64,000 nt of DNA from Pseudomonas sp. ABC1 (GCF_013395055.1 NZ_CP058349.1:2230001-2294000); one strand, 5' to 3'. Counted from the stretch's first letter, positions 35,581 through 44,144 are shown. The notes: generated from the letters alone by a model not told the origin. Numbers and translations: made by a program.

Positions 35581-35703
35581 CGCCGGAAAAGGAGGCTTCT
35601 CCCTGATTCCGCCAAGGCACCAGGGCGCATTCCAGAGCGATTTTGTAGCCAGCCTATAAAAACACTACCTATCGTCTTCGACGAAAGTCTAAGCCCTCGC
35701 CAT

Positions 35704-35720
35704 TTGGCATAGGCATTGCT
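35704..35720 (+). promoter_or_regulatory. Sigma54 (-24/-12) promoter of dctPQM
   Basis: TTGGCATAGGCATTGCT carries the invariant GG (35706-35707) and GC (35718-35719) separated by exactly 10 bases, close to consensus TGGCAC-N5-TTGC. It lies about 115 bp before the dctP start. Confidence 0.85.
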
Positions 35721-35836
35721 CTAGGGATCAGCCTGATCGGAGCACAGCGGCCATCATTCCGATATTCGGGGTCAGCTATCCGTTCACTGCCGAGTCGCCT
35801 CGAAGGCGCCTCACACCCAACAAGAGGAACACGATA

Positions 35837-36832
35837 ATGTTCAAAATGACTGCCAAGGCGCTCGCTTGCGCCCTATCGCTGAGCATCGCCGGCATGGCCC
35901 AGGCGGCCGAGCCGATCACCATCAAGTTCTCCCACGTGGTCGCCGAGCACACGCCGAAAGGCCAGGGCGCCGTGCTGTTCAAGAAGCTCGTCGAAGAGCG
36001 TCTGGCCGGCAAAGTGAACGTCCAGGTCTACCCGAACTCCTCGCTGTTCGGCGACGGCAAGGAAATGGAAGCGCTGCTGCTGGGCGACGTGCAGATCATT
36101 GCCCCCTCGCTGGCCAAGTTCGAGCATTACTCCAAGGGCATCCAGATCTTCGACCTGCCGTTCCTGTTCGACAACATCGACGCGGTCGACCGTTTCCAGA
36201 AGAGCCCAGAAGGCCAGTCGCTGCTGACCTCCATGGAAAGCAAAGGCATCACCGGCCTGGGCTACTGGCACAACGGCCTCAAGCAACTGTCCGCCAACAA
36301 GGCCCTGCGTGAGCCGAAAGACGCCCGTGGCCTGAAGTTCCGCGTACAGGCTTCCGCCGTACTCGACGAGCAGTTCAAGGCGCTGCGCGCCGCACCGCGC
36401 AAAATGAGCTTCGCCGAGGTCTACCAAGGCCTGCAGACTGGCGTGGTAAACGGTGCCGAGAACCCCTACTCGAACATCTACAGCCAGAAAATGCACGAAG
36501 TGCAGAAGTACATCACCGAGTCCAACCACGGCCTGCTGGACTACATGGTCATCACCAACACCAAGTTCTGGGACGGTCTGCCGGAAGACATCCGCACCGA
36601 GCTGAGCGCCATCCTCAACGAGGTTTCGGTCGAAGTGAACCGCCAGGCCGAAGAACTGAACCAGGCCGACAAGAAGCGCATCCTGGAAGCAGGCACCACC
36701 GAGATCATCACCCTGACGCCCGAGCAGCGTGAAGAATGGCGTAACGCGATGCGCCCGGTATGGAAGAAGTTCGAGAAGGAAATCGGTGCTGACCTGATCA
36801 AGGCTGCCGAAGCCAGCAACCAGGCCAACTGA
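35837..36832 (+). CDS. dctP: TRAP transporter C4-dicarboxylate-binding protein
   Basis: This 331-residue periplasmic binding protein delivers succinate, malate or fumarate to DctQM. The signal peptide MFKMTAKALACALSLSIAGMAQAAE ends with an AQA site. DctP blocks include IKFSHVVAEHTPKGQGA, LVEERLAGKVNVQVYPNSSLFGDGKEMEALLLG, the substrate-binding GLKFRVQAS arginine (about residue 168), and LQTGVVNGAENPYSNIYS. AAGAGGAAC precedes the ATG. A long hairpin after the gene may favour high DctP levels relative to the membrane subunits. Confidence 0.96.
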   Translation: MFKMTAKALACALSLSIAGMAQAAEPITIKFSHVVAEHTPKGQGAVLFKKLVEERLAGKVNVQVYPNSSLFGDGKEMEALLLGDVQIIAPSLAKFEHYSKGIQIFDLPFLFDNIDAVDRFQKSPEGQSLLTSMESKGITGLGYWHNGLKQLSANKALREPKDARGLKFRVQASAVLDEQFKALRAAPRKMSFAEVYQGLQTGVVNGAENPYSNIYSQKMHEVQKYITESNHGLLDYMVITNTKFWDGLPEDIRTELSAILNEVSVEVNRQAEELNQADKKRILEAGTTEIITLTPEQREEWRNAMRPVWKKFEKEIGADLIKAAEASNQAN

Positions 36833-36872
36833 GTCGGAGCCAGGAGCCTTCCAGGCTAACGACTCCGCTGGA

Positions 36873-36910
36873 GAGACCAGCCGCTGCCCTCGACGGCATC
36901 GGCTGGTCTC
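36873..36910 (+). other. Intercistronic stem-loop between dctP and dctQ
   Basis: GAGACCAGCCG and CGGCTGGTCTC form a perfect 11-bp stem. There is no T-run, so read-through is likely. It probably stabilises or attenuates the mRNA, giving more binding protein than permease. Confidence 0.5.
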
Positions 36911-37033
36911 CTCGTTCATCAAACCCCGGATAACGGGTCTTTCCACTCGGATCTGTACGAAAAGCATCTACGCTCGAATGAACCTGGCGGCTTTTCGTAC
37001 CAATCCCAAACCCGGCTTCACTGGAGATTATCC

Positions 37034-37675
37034 ATGCATGCTATCTCCCGCGTCTGGAACAACCTGGAGGAATGGCTGGTCGCCTTCCTGCTGGGCGGCA
37101 TGACGCTGATCACCTTCTCCTATGTGGTGTTCAACAACCTCTATACCGTTTTCTATTCCCTGGGCGACTCCATGCCGTTCGGCGAAGATCTGTTCTTCGC
37201 CATCGGTGACGGCATCCTGTTCCTCGCCCAGGAAATGACCTGGAGCGTGGCCTTGACCAAGGCCATGTTCGGCTGGCTGATCTTCGTCGGTCTGGCCTGG
37301 GGTGTACGCATCGGCGCGCACATCGGCGTGGACCTGCTGGTCCGCCAGTTCAGCCGCGACGTGCAACGCCTCGTCGCCATCGTCGCCCTGATCGTCTGCC
37401 TGGGCTATACCGCGCTGATGGCCTACTCCAGCGAGCAATGGGTGGCCACGCTGTTCTCCGCCGGCATCGGCGCCGAGGACCTCGACCGTTTCGGCATCCA
37501 GCAGTGGCATATCGTGATGATCGTGCCCATCGGTTTTGCCCTGATGTTCGTGCGCTTCCTGCAAATCTTCATCCGCGTGCTGCAAGGCAAACAATATGGC
37601 CTGGGCCTGCACAGCGAGGCTGACGATGCACTGAAACTGGCTGATCAGGGCGCTACCGCGGAGCAAAAACAATGA
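37034..37675 (+). CDS. dctQ: TRAP transporter small permease subunit
   Basis: This 213-residue integral membrane protein has four predicted helices (around residues 15-38, 58-80, 92-112 and 160-182). It is the DctQ subunit that pairs with DctM to drive Na+-coupled C4-dicarboxylate uptake. LIFVGLAWGVRIGAHIGVDLLVRQF carries the conserved H-I-G-V-D stretch of the family. It has a longer loop after helix 1 (about residues 39-58) than minimal DctQ proteins. Its stop overlaps the dctM start as ATGA. Confidence 0.94.
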   Translation: MHAISRVWNNLEEWLVAFLLGGMTLITFSYVVFNNLYTVFYSLGDSMPFGEDLFFAIGDGILFLAQEMTWSVALTKAMFGWLIFVGLAWGVRIGAHIGVDLLVRQFSRDVQRLVAIVALIVCLGYTALMAYSSEQWVATLFSAGIGAEDLDRFGIQQWHIVMIVPIGFALMFVRFLQIFIRVLQGKQYGLGLHSEADDALKLADQGATAEQKQ

Positions 37676-38952
37676 CCATCGCGTTTCTCTTCATCGCCCT
37701 GTTCGTGCTGATGTTCATCGGCATCCCGGTGGCGATCTCCCTGGGTCTGTCCGGGGCAATGACCATCCTGTTCTTCAGCAACGACTCCGTACGTTCGCTG
37801 GCGATCAAGCTGTTCGAGACCAGCGAGCACTACACGCTGCTGGCGATTCCGTTCTTCCTGCTGTCCGGTGCCTTCATGACCACCGGTGGCGTGGCCCGCC
37901 GCCTGATCGACTTCGCCAACGCCTGCGTCGGCCACATCAAGGGTGGCCTGGCTATCGCAGCCATTCTGGCCTGTACGCTGTTCGCCGCGTTGTGCGGCTC
38001 TTCGCCTGCCACGGTGGCTGCGGTCGGCTCGATCGTAATCGCCGGTATGGTGCGCTCCGGCTACAAGCAGGAGTTCGCCGCTGGTATCGTCTGTAACGCC
38101 GGTACCCTGGGCATCCTGATCCCGCCATCGATCGTCATGGTGGTCTACGCCACCGCCACCGAAACCTCGGTCGGCAAGCTATTCATGGCAGGTGTGGTTC
38201 CGGGCCTGCTGCTGTGCCTGGTGTTGATGGTGGCCATCTACATCATCGCCCGCATCAAGAACATGCCGTCGCTGCCGCGTGCGTCCTTCAAGGAAATACT
38301 CGAAGCCGGGCGCAAGGCGATCTGGGGCCTGCTGCTGATCGTCATCATCCTCGGTGGTATCTACTCGGGCATGTTCACCCCGACCGAAGCCGCTGCCGTA
38401 GCCGCTGTCTACGCGGCCTTCGTGGCGATCTTCATCTACAAGGACATGACCATCCGCGAATGCCCGAAGGTATTCGTCGAGGCTGGCAAACTGAGCGTGG
38501 TGCTGATGTTCATCATCGCCAACGCCATGCTGTTCGCCCACGTCCTGACCACTGAGCAGATCCCGCAGTCCATCACCGCCTGGGTCGTCGAGCAGGGCTT
38601 CACCCCGATCGAATTCCTGCTGGTAGTGAACATCGTGCTGCTGGTCGCCGGTACCTTCATGGAGCCGTCGGCGATCATCCTGATCCTGGCGCCGATCCTG
38701 TTCCCGATCGCCATGCAACTGGGCATCGACCCGATCCACCTGGGCATCATCATGGTGGTGAACATGGAAATCGGCCTGATCACGCCACCAACAGGACTCA
38801 ACCTGTTCGTCACCTCAGCGGTCACCGGCATGCCGTTGACACGTACCATCGTCGCCGTGGCGCCGTGGGTACTGGTGATGCTGGCGTTCCTGGTGTTGGT
38901 CACCTATGTGCCGTTCGTCTCCCTGGCCCTGCCGAACTGGCTGGGTATGTAA
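37672..38952 (+). CDS. dctM: TRAP transporter large permease subunit
   Basis: This 426-residue 12-helix DctM transports C4-dicarboxylates with sodium. Family motifs include the GIPVAISLGLSG start, CTLFAALCGSSPATVAAVGSI, GTLGILIPPSIVMVVYA, GMFTPTEAAAVAAVYA and LITPPTGLNLFV near the C-terminus. A strong terminator follows 16 bp after the stop. It is the last gene of dctPQM. Confidence 0.96.
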   Translation: MTIAFLFIALFVLMFIGIPVAISLGLSGAMTILFFSNDSVRSLAIKLFETSEHYTLLAIPFFLLSGAFMTTGGVARRLIDFANACVGHIKGGLAIAAILACTLFAALCGSSPATVAAVGSIVIAGMVRSGYKQEFAAGIVCNAGTLGILIPPSIVMVVYATATETSVGKLFMAGVVPGLLLCLVLMVAIYIIARIKNMPSLPRASFKEILEAGRKAIWGLLLIVIILGGIYSGMFTPTEAAAVAAVYAAFVAIFIYKDMTIRECPKVFVEAGKLSVVLMFIIANAMLFAHVLTTEQIPQSITAWVVEQGFTPIEFLLVVNIVLLVAGTFMEPSAIILILAPILFPIAMQLGIDPIHLGIIMVVNMEIGLITPPTGLNLFVTSAVTGMPLTRTIVAVAPWVLVMLAFLVLVTYVPFVSLALPNWLGM

Positions 38953-38968
38953 GACGCGACACTGGAAC

Positions 38969-38998
38969 AAAAAGACCCGGCCTTGGCCGGGTCTTTTT
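38969..38998. terminator. Intrinsic terminator of dctPQM
   Basis: A perfect 14-bp stem AAAAAGACCCGGCC / GGCCGGGTCTTTTT with loop TT, placed between dctM and the convergent oxygenase gene, works on both strands. Confidence 0.93.
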
Positions 38999-39030
38999 GT
39001 TCATGGGCGGGAGAAACGCCAGACGAGGGA

Positions 39031-39630
39031 TCAGAACGGCTGGATGGCGCGCCGCCGGAACCAACCGGTCAGGGCCAGCCGGTCGACCGAGGTCGGCAGC
39101 ACTTCATGGAGGACCTCGCCAGACATGAACACCACCAGGCTACCGGCCAGCGGCGCCACATCCAGAGGGCCCTGGGCGAGGTGCATGCGCATCTCACCGC
39201 CGTGCTCCGGCTGCCAGTCGTGGTTCAGATAGAGCACTGCCGTGACGGTACGGCTGTCATCGTCACGAAAGCGGTCGAGGTGAGGCTTGTAGAACGCCCC
39301 CGGCGGGTACAGGGCGAAGTGGCATTCGAACTCCTCGAGGCCGAGGAAGAACGCCTGGTTCAAGGCCTGCCGGAGTTCATCCATGGTCGCCAGGTAACGA
39401 TCGCTGATGGCGGCCTGGCCGGGGTCGAGCCAGTCGATCTGATCCCCGCGAATCCCTTCCATCACCGCCACCCCCTCGCCCCTGCCGATGCCTGCGGGTG
39501 TGAGCGAACCTTCGCGCTCCCGACGGCGGCACTCAAGGACAAGATCGTGGGTCATATCTTCGCGAAGGAAGTCTTTTTGCAGCGCAAAGCCCCGGTTGGA
39601 CAGCTCATCGATGATCGAGGTGAATGGCAA
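39031..39630 (-). CDS. 2-oxoglutarate/Fe(II)-dependent oxygenase (prolyl hydroxylase-like)
   Basis: This is a double-stranded beta-helix oxygenase of about 199 residues. The iron triad is visible as H117-x-D119 (FYKPHLDRF) and H175 (EVLHEVLP), with R184 (SVDRLALTGWF) to hold 2-oxoglutarate. It resembles prolyl 4-hydroxylase/SM-20-like enzymes that modify proteins; the substrate is unknown. TTG 39630 is chosen because AGGAG lies 8 bases upstream and it gives the usual N-terminus; the frame stays open to 39696 without a good start. Convergent with dctM. Confidence 0.85.
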   Translation of the reverse strand: MPFTSIIDELSNRGFALQKDFLREDMTHDLVLECRRREREGSLTPAGIGRGEGVAVMEGIRGDQIDWLDPGQAAISDRYLATMDELRQALNQAFFLGLEEFECHFALYPPGAFYKPHLDRFRDDDSRTVTAVLYLNHDWQPEHGGEMRMHLAQGPLDVAPLAGSLVVFMSGEVLHEVLPTSVDRLALTGWFRRRAIQPF

Positions 39631-39728
39631 GGACGTCGCTCCTGAGAATAGGCTGGAGTCTAACCTGCCATATCGACAAACAAGCACCCGCACCACGAAA
39701 ATAACCCACCCCCCATACAGGATTCGTC

Positions 39729-40460
39729 ATGCGCACGCTCTTCACTTTCCTCCTGCTGGCCTTCAGCCTGCCCACCCTGGCCGATACCCACGCCACGCTC
39801 TATGCGGCGGCCGGTTGGCCCGAGCAGCGCCAGCACTTCAGCGAAACCCTCAACAGCGTGCAGCAGCGCTACAAGGACACGCTGCCGCCGGCAGTTTTCC
39901 AGGCACTGGTCAACAACAGCAACCAGCGCTTCGAACCCTCGGCCATGGACAGCAGGGCACAGGCGGCGCTGCGCCAGAACCTGCCCGATGCGCAACCGGC
40001 CCTGGCGTTCTTCGAATCGGAGCTTGGCCGCAAGATCGTCCAGGCCGAAGTGCTGGCGACCCGCCGTGACCAGTTGAACCGGCATGCCAACGGGTTGCCA
40101 CGCATGGAGGCCGGCAGCAACCGGCAGTTGCTGATACGCCACCTGGCCCAGGCGATTCCCGCCAGCCAGGGCGCGGCGGAAGTCAGCCTGGCGCTGGCGG
40201 GCGTCGCGGCCGACAGCCTGAGCCAGATGATGCCGGGGCTGCTGGGCGGTGGCCAGACACAAGGCCTGCTGGAAAGCCAGCGGCAACGCCTGACGCAACA
40301 GGTGGAGGCTGATATCGACAATACGCTGCTGTACGTCTATCGCGAGTTGTCCGACGCCGAGTTGCAGGAATACGTCGACTTCGCCCAGTCAGAGGCTGGC
40401 AAAGCCTACTACCAGGCCACCTTGCAGGCCCTTCGCGCAGCATTGAAAACCGCGCCCTGA
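39729..40460 (+). CDS. DUF2059-type exported protein
   Basis: This 243-residue protein of unknown function has a signal peptide (residues 1-18, LFTFLLLAFSLPTLA) and should be periplasmic. It is mainly helical, with two related halves. The C-terminal block TLLYVYRELSDAELQEYVDFAQSEAGKAYY matches the DUF2059 pattern of a helix pair ending in S-x-x-G-x-x-Y/F. An earlier copy appears around residues 83-100 (LAFFESELGRKIVQAE). No operon partner is evident, since neighbours on both sides are on the other strand. Confidence 0.8.
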   Translation: MRTLFTFLLLAFSLPTLADTHATLYAAAGWPEQRQHFSETLNSVQQRYKDTLPPAVFQALVNNSNQRFEPSAMDSRAQAALRQNLPDAQPALAFFESELGRKIVQAEVLATRRDQLNRHANGLPRMEAGSNRQLLIRHLAQAIPASQGAAEVSLALAGVAADSLSQMMPGLLGGGQTQGLLESQRQRLTQQVEADIDNTLLYVYRELSDAELQEYVDFAQSEAGKAYYQATLQALRAALKTAP

Positions 40461-40476
40461 CCGGCGGGAGGCTACT

Positions 40477-41409
40477 CTACAGCCCTAGCAACAGCAGCCA
40501 GAACGACAAGGTAATCAGCGAGCCCAGCGTGGAGAACAACACCACACGCGACACGCGGGCCGCTTCCCGGCCATGCAGCTCGGCCAGCATGAACGGCCCC
40601 GTCCCGGTCGGCAACGCGCTCAACAGTAACGCGGCCTGTACCCAAAGCTCGGGCAACGCGAACACCCGAGCGGCCAGGTACCAGGTCAGCACGGGCTGGA
40701 CAAAGAGCTTCAGGAACACCAGCGGCCACACCCCCGTGACACGGACCGAAGGCTGCGGACGCGCCAGGAACAACCCCAGCGAAACCAGCGCACAGGGTGC
40801 GGCGGCAGCGCCGAGCAGCTCCAGCGACGTATTGACCCCCGTGGGCAATGCCAGGCCACCCGCGGCCCAGGCACTGCCCAGCACTGGCGCGATGACCAGG
40901 GGATTGCGTAGCAGCGATCCCACGACCGTCGACAGCATATCCCGTATGCGCCCGCCGCTGTGCAGGCCGACCTCGACGCAAGCCAGGGCAATCGCAAACA
41001 GCACGCAGACCACCACCAGCGACGCCACCAGCGCCGGCAGCAAGGCCTCCTGCCCCAGGATCAGCAGGCACAACGGAAAGCCGACGTAGCCCGTGTTGGC
41101 ATAGGCCGCCCCCAGGCCGTCCAGGCTCGCATCCACCAGGGACTGGCGCTGCAACAGGCGGTAGACCAGGGTAAAGGCGAATACCCCCAGGCACCCGATG
41201 CTGAACGCCGCGATAAACCCCGGCTGCCACACCTCTTTCCAACTGGCGTTGGCGGTGATGCTGAACAACAGCGCCGGCAACCCGAGCCAGACCACGAAGC
41301 GGTTCAGTTCCGACGCGGCGGCAGGCCCGAGACGGCCCGTCCGGCTGCAGACGAAACCCAGCAGGATCAGTGCGAAAACCGGCAATACGACATTGAAGAC
41401 CGAAGACAT
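40477..41409 (-). CDS. AEC-family (auxin efflux carrier-like) permease
   Basis: This 310-residue inner-membrane transporter has about ten helices in two five-helix repeats. It opens MSSVFNVVLPVFALILLGFVCSR and has the family crossover motif region GLGAAYANTGYVGFPL (about residues 98-113) and LLSALPTGTGPFMLAEL (about 262-278). Bacterial AEC members export or exchange small organic acids such as malate; the substrate here is not known. ATG 41409 gives the typical N-terminus directly in helix 1; upstream in-frame ATG 41460 adds an unlikely basic tail. Confidence 0.9.
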   Translation of the reverse strand: MSSVFNVVLPVFALILLGFVCSRTGRLGPAAASELNRFVVWLGLPALLFSITANASWKEVWQPGFIAAFSIGCLGVFAFTLVYRLLQRQSLVDASLDGLGAAYANTGYVGFPLCLLILGQEALLPALVASLVVVCVLFAIALACVEVGLHSGGRIRDMLSTVVGSLLRNPLVIAPVLGSAWAAGGLALPTGVNTSLELLGAAAAPCALVSLGLFLARPQPSVRVTGVWPLVFLKLFVQPVLTWYLAARVFALPELWVQAALLLSALPTGTGPFMLAELHGREAARVSRVVLFSTLGSLITLSFWLLLLGL

Positions 41410-41484
41410 GGAGAGCCTGTAGCAACGAAGCGAACGGGGCAATCTACTGCAAAACGACAAGGGTCTGCACGTGCCAGCACTGCA

Positions 41485-41505
41485 GGTGCGCGCGGCGCAC
41501 CCTAC
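41485..41505. repeat. Solo arm of the GTAGGGTGCGCC repeat
   Basis: Reverse-complemented, this 21-mer matches the left arm at 1194-1214 except for one or two bases. It is unpaired here, in the gap between two minus-strand genes. Confidence 0.65.
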
Positions 41506-41537
41506 CTCGCGGACCGATAGTGGATACGTGCGTGCGA

Positions 41538-42470
41538 CTAGCGCCCCAGCCGCTCGCTGAGGAACGCGAAATACCGACGACGCAGCGCTTCATGCTCATT
41601 GGCCAGGTGATGGCGCGCATCAGGCAGGCTGAGGATCTGCGGCGCATTGAACTTGCTCTGTAGCACCGGCAGGTTGTGGCGCCAGTCGACGGTCATGTCC
41701 GCCTCGCCCTGCACGATGATCGGGCTGTGGCTGCTCGCAGTCGCCGCTTCGATACGTGGAATCCAGCGCGCCAGCGCGCCGACCCAGGCCGTGGGCAGGA
41801 CATTCGGCTGTAGCGGATCGCTGCGTTGCACGAACGCGAGAAAATCCGCATCACCGGAATTTTCGCTGAAGGTACGCGGTATCTTTTCCACGAAATGCCG
41901 CAACATCGCATAGCTCAGCCGCGACCAGCGCCAGGCGCGCGGCCTGACCAGCGGCGCCAGCAGGATGCTTTCCCCGGATACCCGTTGCTCCGGCCGGCTG
42001 AGCAGGCGATCCAGCACGATTGCCCCTCCGGTACTCTGCCCGAGCAAGTGCCAGGGTTGCGGCAAGTCCAGCAGGGCCGCCTGCGCCAGCAAGCCATCCA
42101 GCACGGCCTGGTACTCATCGAATTCGTTGATGCTGGCCCGCGCCCCACTGGACAGGCCATGCCCCGGCAGGTCGCAGGCCAGCACGGCGAAGCCCATCGC
42201 CAACCCCCATTCGAGAACATGGCGATAAAGGCCCATATGGTCGTAGTAGCCATGCAGGATCACCAACGTGCCCCGTGGCTGTTCCGGCCACCAGGCCTGG
42301 GCGACCAGTTGGTACTGCGCAACGGCGAAACGCCACAAACGGCTCTGCACGGCGGGCTGCTCAAGGCCGTAATACGCCTGGTACTGGCGGGCCAATGGCG
42401 ACAACTCGCCCGCCTGCTCCAGAACAGGCAGGCTGTCACGCAAGAGATCGGGCTGGATTCGTTCGGGCAT
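41538..42470 (-). CDS. Alpha/beta hydrolase (lysophospholipase/monoglyceride lipase-like)
   Basis: This 310-residue serine hydrolase has the oxyanion segment LVILHGYYDHMGLY (about residues 69-82), the DLPGHGLSSG loop, the nucleophile elbow GQSTGG with S146, and a likely acid and base in EADMTVDW and ARHHLANE at the C-terminus. This resembles the PldB/monoglyceride-lipase group (Hydrolase_4). No signal peptide is seen, so it should act in the cytoplasm. ATG 42470 was chosen because the frame upstream is antisense to the next gene. The lipid substrate is inferred from the family only. Confidence 0.87.
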   Translation of the reverse strand: MPERIQPDLLRDSLPVLEQAGELSPLARQYQAYYGLEQPAVQSRLWRFAVAQYQLVAQAWWPEQPRGTLVILHGYYDHMGLYRHVLEWGLAMGFAVLACDLPGHGLSSGARASINEFDEYQAVLDGLLAQAALLDLPQPWHLLGQSTGGAIVLDRLLSRPEQRVSGESILLAPLVRPRAWRWSRLSYAMLRHFVEKIPRTFSENSGDADFLAFVQRSDPLQPNVLPTAWVGALARWIPRIEAATASSHSPIIVQGEADMTVDWRHNLPVLQSKFNAPQILSLPDARHHLANEHEALRRRYFAFLSERLGR

Positions 42471-42611
42471 GGGTCTTTTCTTTCCGATACAGGCGGGCCG
42501 ATATTCAGCTTTAAGGCATGACATGGCAAGCTGACGCTCATCGACACGCTCCAACGGGCGCGCCGACGCTGCATCCTTTCGAAGACCGCCAGCATGACTG
42601 CGGGTAATACC

Positions 42612-43184
42612 ATGTCCACGCGCAACAAATATCTTTTCATCGGCCTGGCCTGCCTGGTCTGGGCCATCGCCATGTTGCTCGCCTACCAGTGGTATCAGGC
42701 ACGCTACCTGCGCCCTTTCGACCAACGTACCGAGATATTCTCCGGTGAGGCGCTGGCACTGCCCGACGCGATCGCCGGCCCCGGCCCTGTCCGCGTCGTG
42801 CATTTCTGGGACCCGGCCTGCCCGTGCAATGTCGGCAACCAGCAGCACCTGGCCGAGCTGCTCGCGCACTACGCGGACAAAGGCGTCGACTTCTACGTGA
42901 TACAGAAGCCTGGCACCCAGGGCAGCCTGTCACCCCAGTTGTCGGGCCTGAAGCCGCTGCAAGGGCTGCCCGGCTCAGCCGAACTGCCAGCCAGCCCGGC
43001 CGTGGCCATCTGGAACAACGACGGCCAGCTCGGCTACTTCGGCCCCTACAGTGAGGGCGCAGTCTGCAATGCGAGCAACAGTTTCATAGAGCCGATCATC
43101 AGTGCCCTGTTGCAGGGGCGTGACGTCCAGGCCACACGGGCGCTGGCCGTGGGCTGCTTCTGTGACTGGAACGCGCCAGGCTAA
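42612..43184 (+). CDS. DUF6436-like membrane-anchored thioredoxin-fold protein
   Basis: This 190-residue protein has one membrane helix (about residues 8-26, YLFIGLACLVWAIAMLLAY), so the rest is periplasmic. A thioredoxin-like strand VRVVHFWDPACPCN carries a C-P-C motif (C70, C72), unlike the usual CxxC. SPAVAIWNNDGQLGYFGPYSEG resembles the cis-proline and following strands. Further cysteines occur near the end (VCNAS, GCFCDW). A role in thiol or metal handling is inferred. ATG 42594 is an alternative start six codons upstream. Confidence 0.75.
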   Translation: MSTRNKYLFIGLACLVWAIAMLLAYQWYQARYLRPFDQRTEIFSGEALALPDAIAGPGPVRVVHFWDPACPCNVGNQQHLAELLAHYADKGVDFYVIQKPGTQGSLSPQLSGLKPLQGLPGSAELPASPAVAIWNNDGQLGYFGPYSEGAVCNASNSFIEPIISALLQGRDVQATRALAVGCFCDWNAPG

Positions 43185-43217
43185 AGCCGTGAGGACACAC
43201 TTGACCCGGACATGAAA

Positions 43218-43248
43218 AATCCCCGCCTTCTGACGAAGAACGGGGATT
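43218..43248. terminator. Bidirectional intrinsic terminator
   Basis: AATCCCCG and CGGGGATT pair over 8 bp, extended by an inner TTC/GAA pairing, with an A-run on one side and TTCTT on the other. It separates the convergent DUF6436 and azurin genes. Confidence 0.75.
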
Positions 43249-43274
43249 CTTGTTACTGGCGAAATCCTTGGGGA

Positions 43275-43724
43275 TCAGTCAACCAGTTTCAGGGTGCCGC
43301 GCATGATGGAGAAGTGGCCCGGGAAGGAGCAGAAGAAGGCGTATTCTTCGCCAGCAGCCAGCTTGGCAACGTCGAAGGTAACGCTGTCGCTCTCGCCACC
43401 GCCGATCACTTTGGTGTGCGCCAGGACACGAGCGTCGGCGTCATTGACGTAGTTCTTGTCCAGGCCCTGGGCCATGCCCTCGGCGGAGACCGGCTGGAAG
43501 TCGCCCGCTTTGGTCAGTACCCAGTTGTGACCCATGACCTGCTTGGGCATGGTGCCGGCATGTTTCAGGTTGACGGTGAATTCCTTGCAGCTCTTGCTGA
43601 CATCGATGTTCTTGACGTCCCAGGTCATCTGGTCGGTACCGGTAACGGTCACAGAGCAATCGGCGGCGAATGCAGGGACAGCGGCCATAGCCAGAACGGA
43701 TGCAACGAGTACTTTACGAATCAT
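43275..43724 (-). CDS. azu: Azurin
   Basis: This is a type 1 blue copper protein, a 149-residue precursor with a 20-residue signal peptide (ending AFA) and a 129-residue mature chain, as in Pseudomonas azurins. Copper ligands in mature numbering are G45-H46 (MGHNW), C112, H117 and M121 (FFCSFPGHFSIM). The C3-C26 disulfide cysteines are present (DCSV, KSCKEF). It carries electrons in the periplasm, for example to nitrite reductase or cytochrome c peroxidase. A candidate Anr site lies about 150 bp upstream. AGGAGTTGCC precedes the ATG. Confidence 0.97.
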   Translation of the reverse strand: MIRKVLVASVLAMAAVPAFAADCSVTVTGTDQMTWDVKNIDVSKSCKEFTVNLKHAGTMPKQVMGHNWVLTKAGDFQPVSAEGMAQGLDKNYVNDADARVLAHTKVIGGGESDSVTFDVAKLAAGEEYAFFCSFPGHFSIMRGTLKLVD

Positions 43725-44140
43725 GGCAACTCCTAAGGGTTTGTTGTGGGTGAATCGATAACAGTCGCCGAATCTCTCTCGCTCGGCTTCACATACGACG
43801 ATGGGGCTTTATCTGTCACCCGCCTTCGCCTTGTTTCTCGACCGGTTCATCCGACCATCAACGGGTTTCGCCTGCTTTGATACGTGTCAGCAACACAGCA
43901 GATTCTCATACGCTTTTCTCATTATGCCCGTTGCCCAGGTACGTGCCACTCCCTCACAGGTAGCGATTGACTACGCACTTGGTGCCGGCTCCAGCCTTAA
44001 CAGGCCGTTGAAAAACTACCTGCATTGCCATCGCTGCGTTAAAAACAGGCTCGAAATGCTCATTTACCACTCGTAAACTGCGCTTTCTCGCCTATTTTTG
44101 CCTTGCGCTGGCGGCTTCGGCTACGTTTTTCAACGGCCTG
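43725..44140. other. 416-bp intergenic region upstream of azurin
   Basis: The region contains no supported gene. It holds the azurin promoter side with a candidate Anr box (43877-43890) and the 148-bp MITE-like element that runs into the SCO1 gene stop. An open frame at 43801-44076 runs into the repeat and is not considered coding. Confidence 0.6.
43877..43890 (-). promoter_or_regulatory. Candidate Anr/Fnr box for azurin
   Basis: TTGATACGTGTCAG matches the Anr pattern TTGAT-N4-ATCAA at 8 of 10 fixed bases. It is about 153 bp from the azurin start. Azurin genes in Pseudomonas are known to respond to Anr, which supports the call. Confidence 0.4.
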
Positions 44141-44144
44141 TTAA
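43997..44144. mobile_element. 148-bp MITE-like element with perfect 20-bp terminal inverted repeats
   Basis: TTAACAGGCCGTTGAAAAAC at 43997-44016 is exactly complementary to 44125-44144. The inside has no gene. The element's right end provides the TAA stop (44141-44143) of the minus-strand SCO1 gene. A 20-bp internal word recurs at 22644-22663, and a degenerate end recurs at 51894-51915. No transposase is seen, so it would need one in trans. Target duplication may be TTAA, but this is not certain. Confidence 0.7.

Noticed and set aside
43801..44076. 91-codon frame upstream of azurin
   Set aside because: It runs into the MITE-like repeat and has no recognisable domain.
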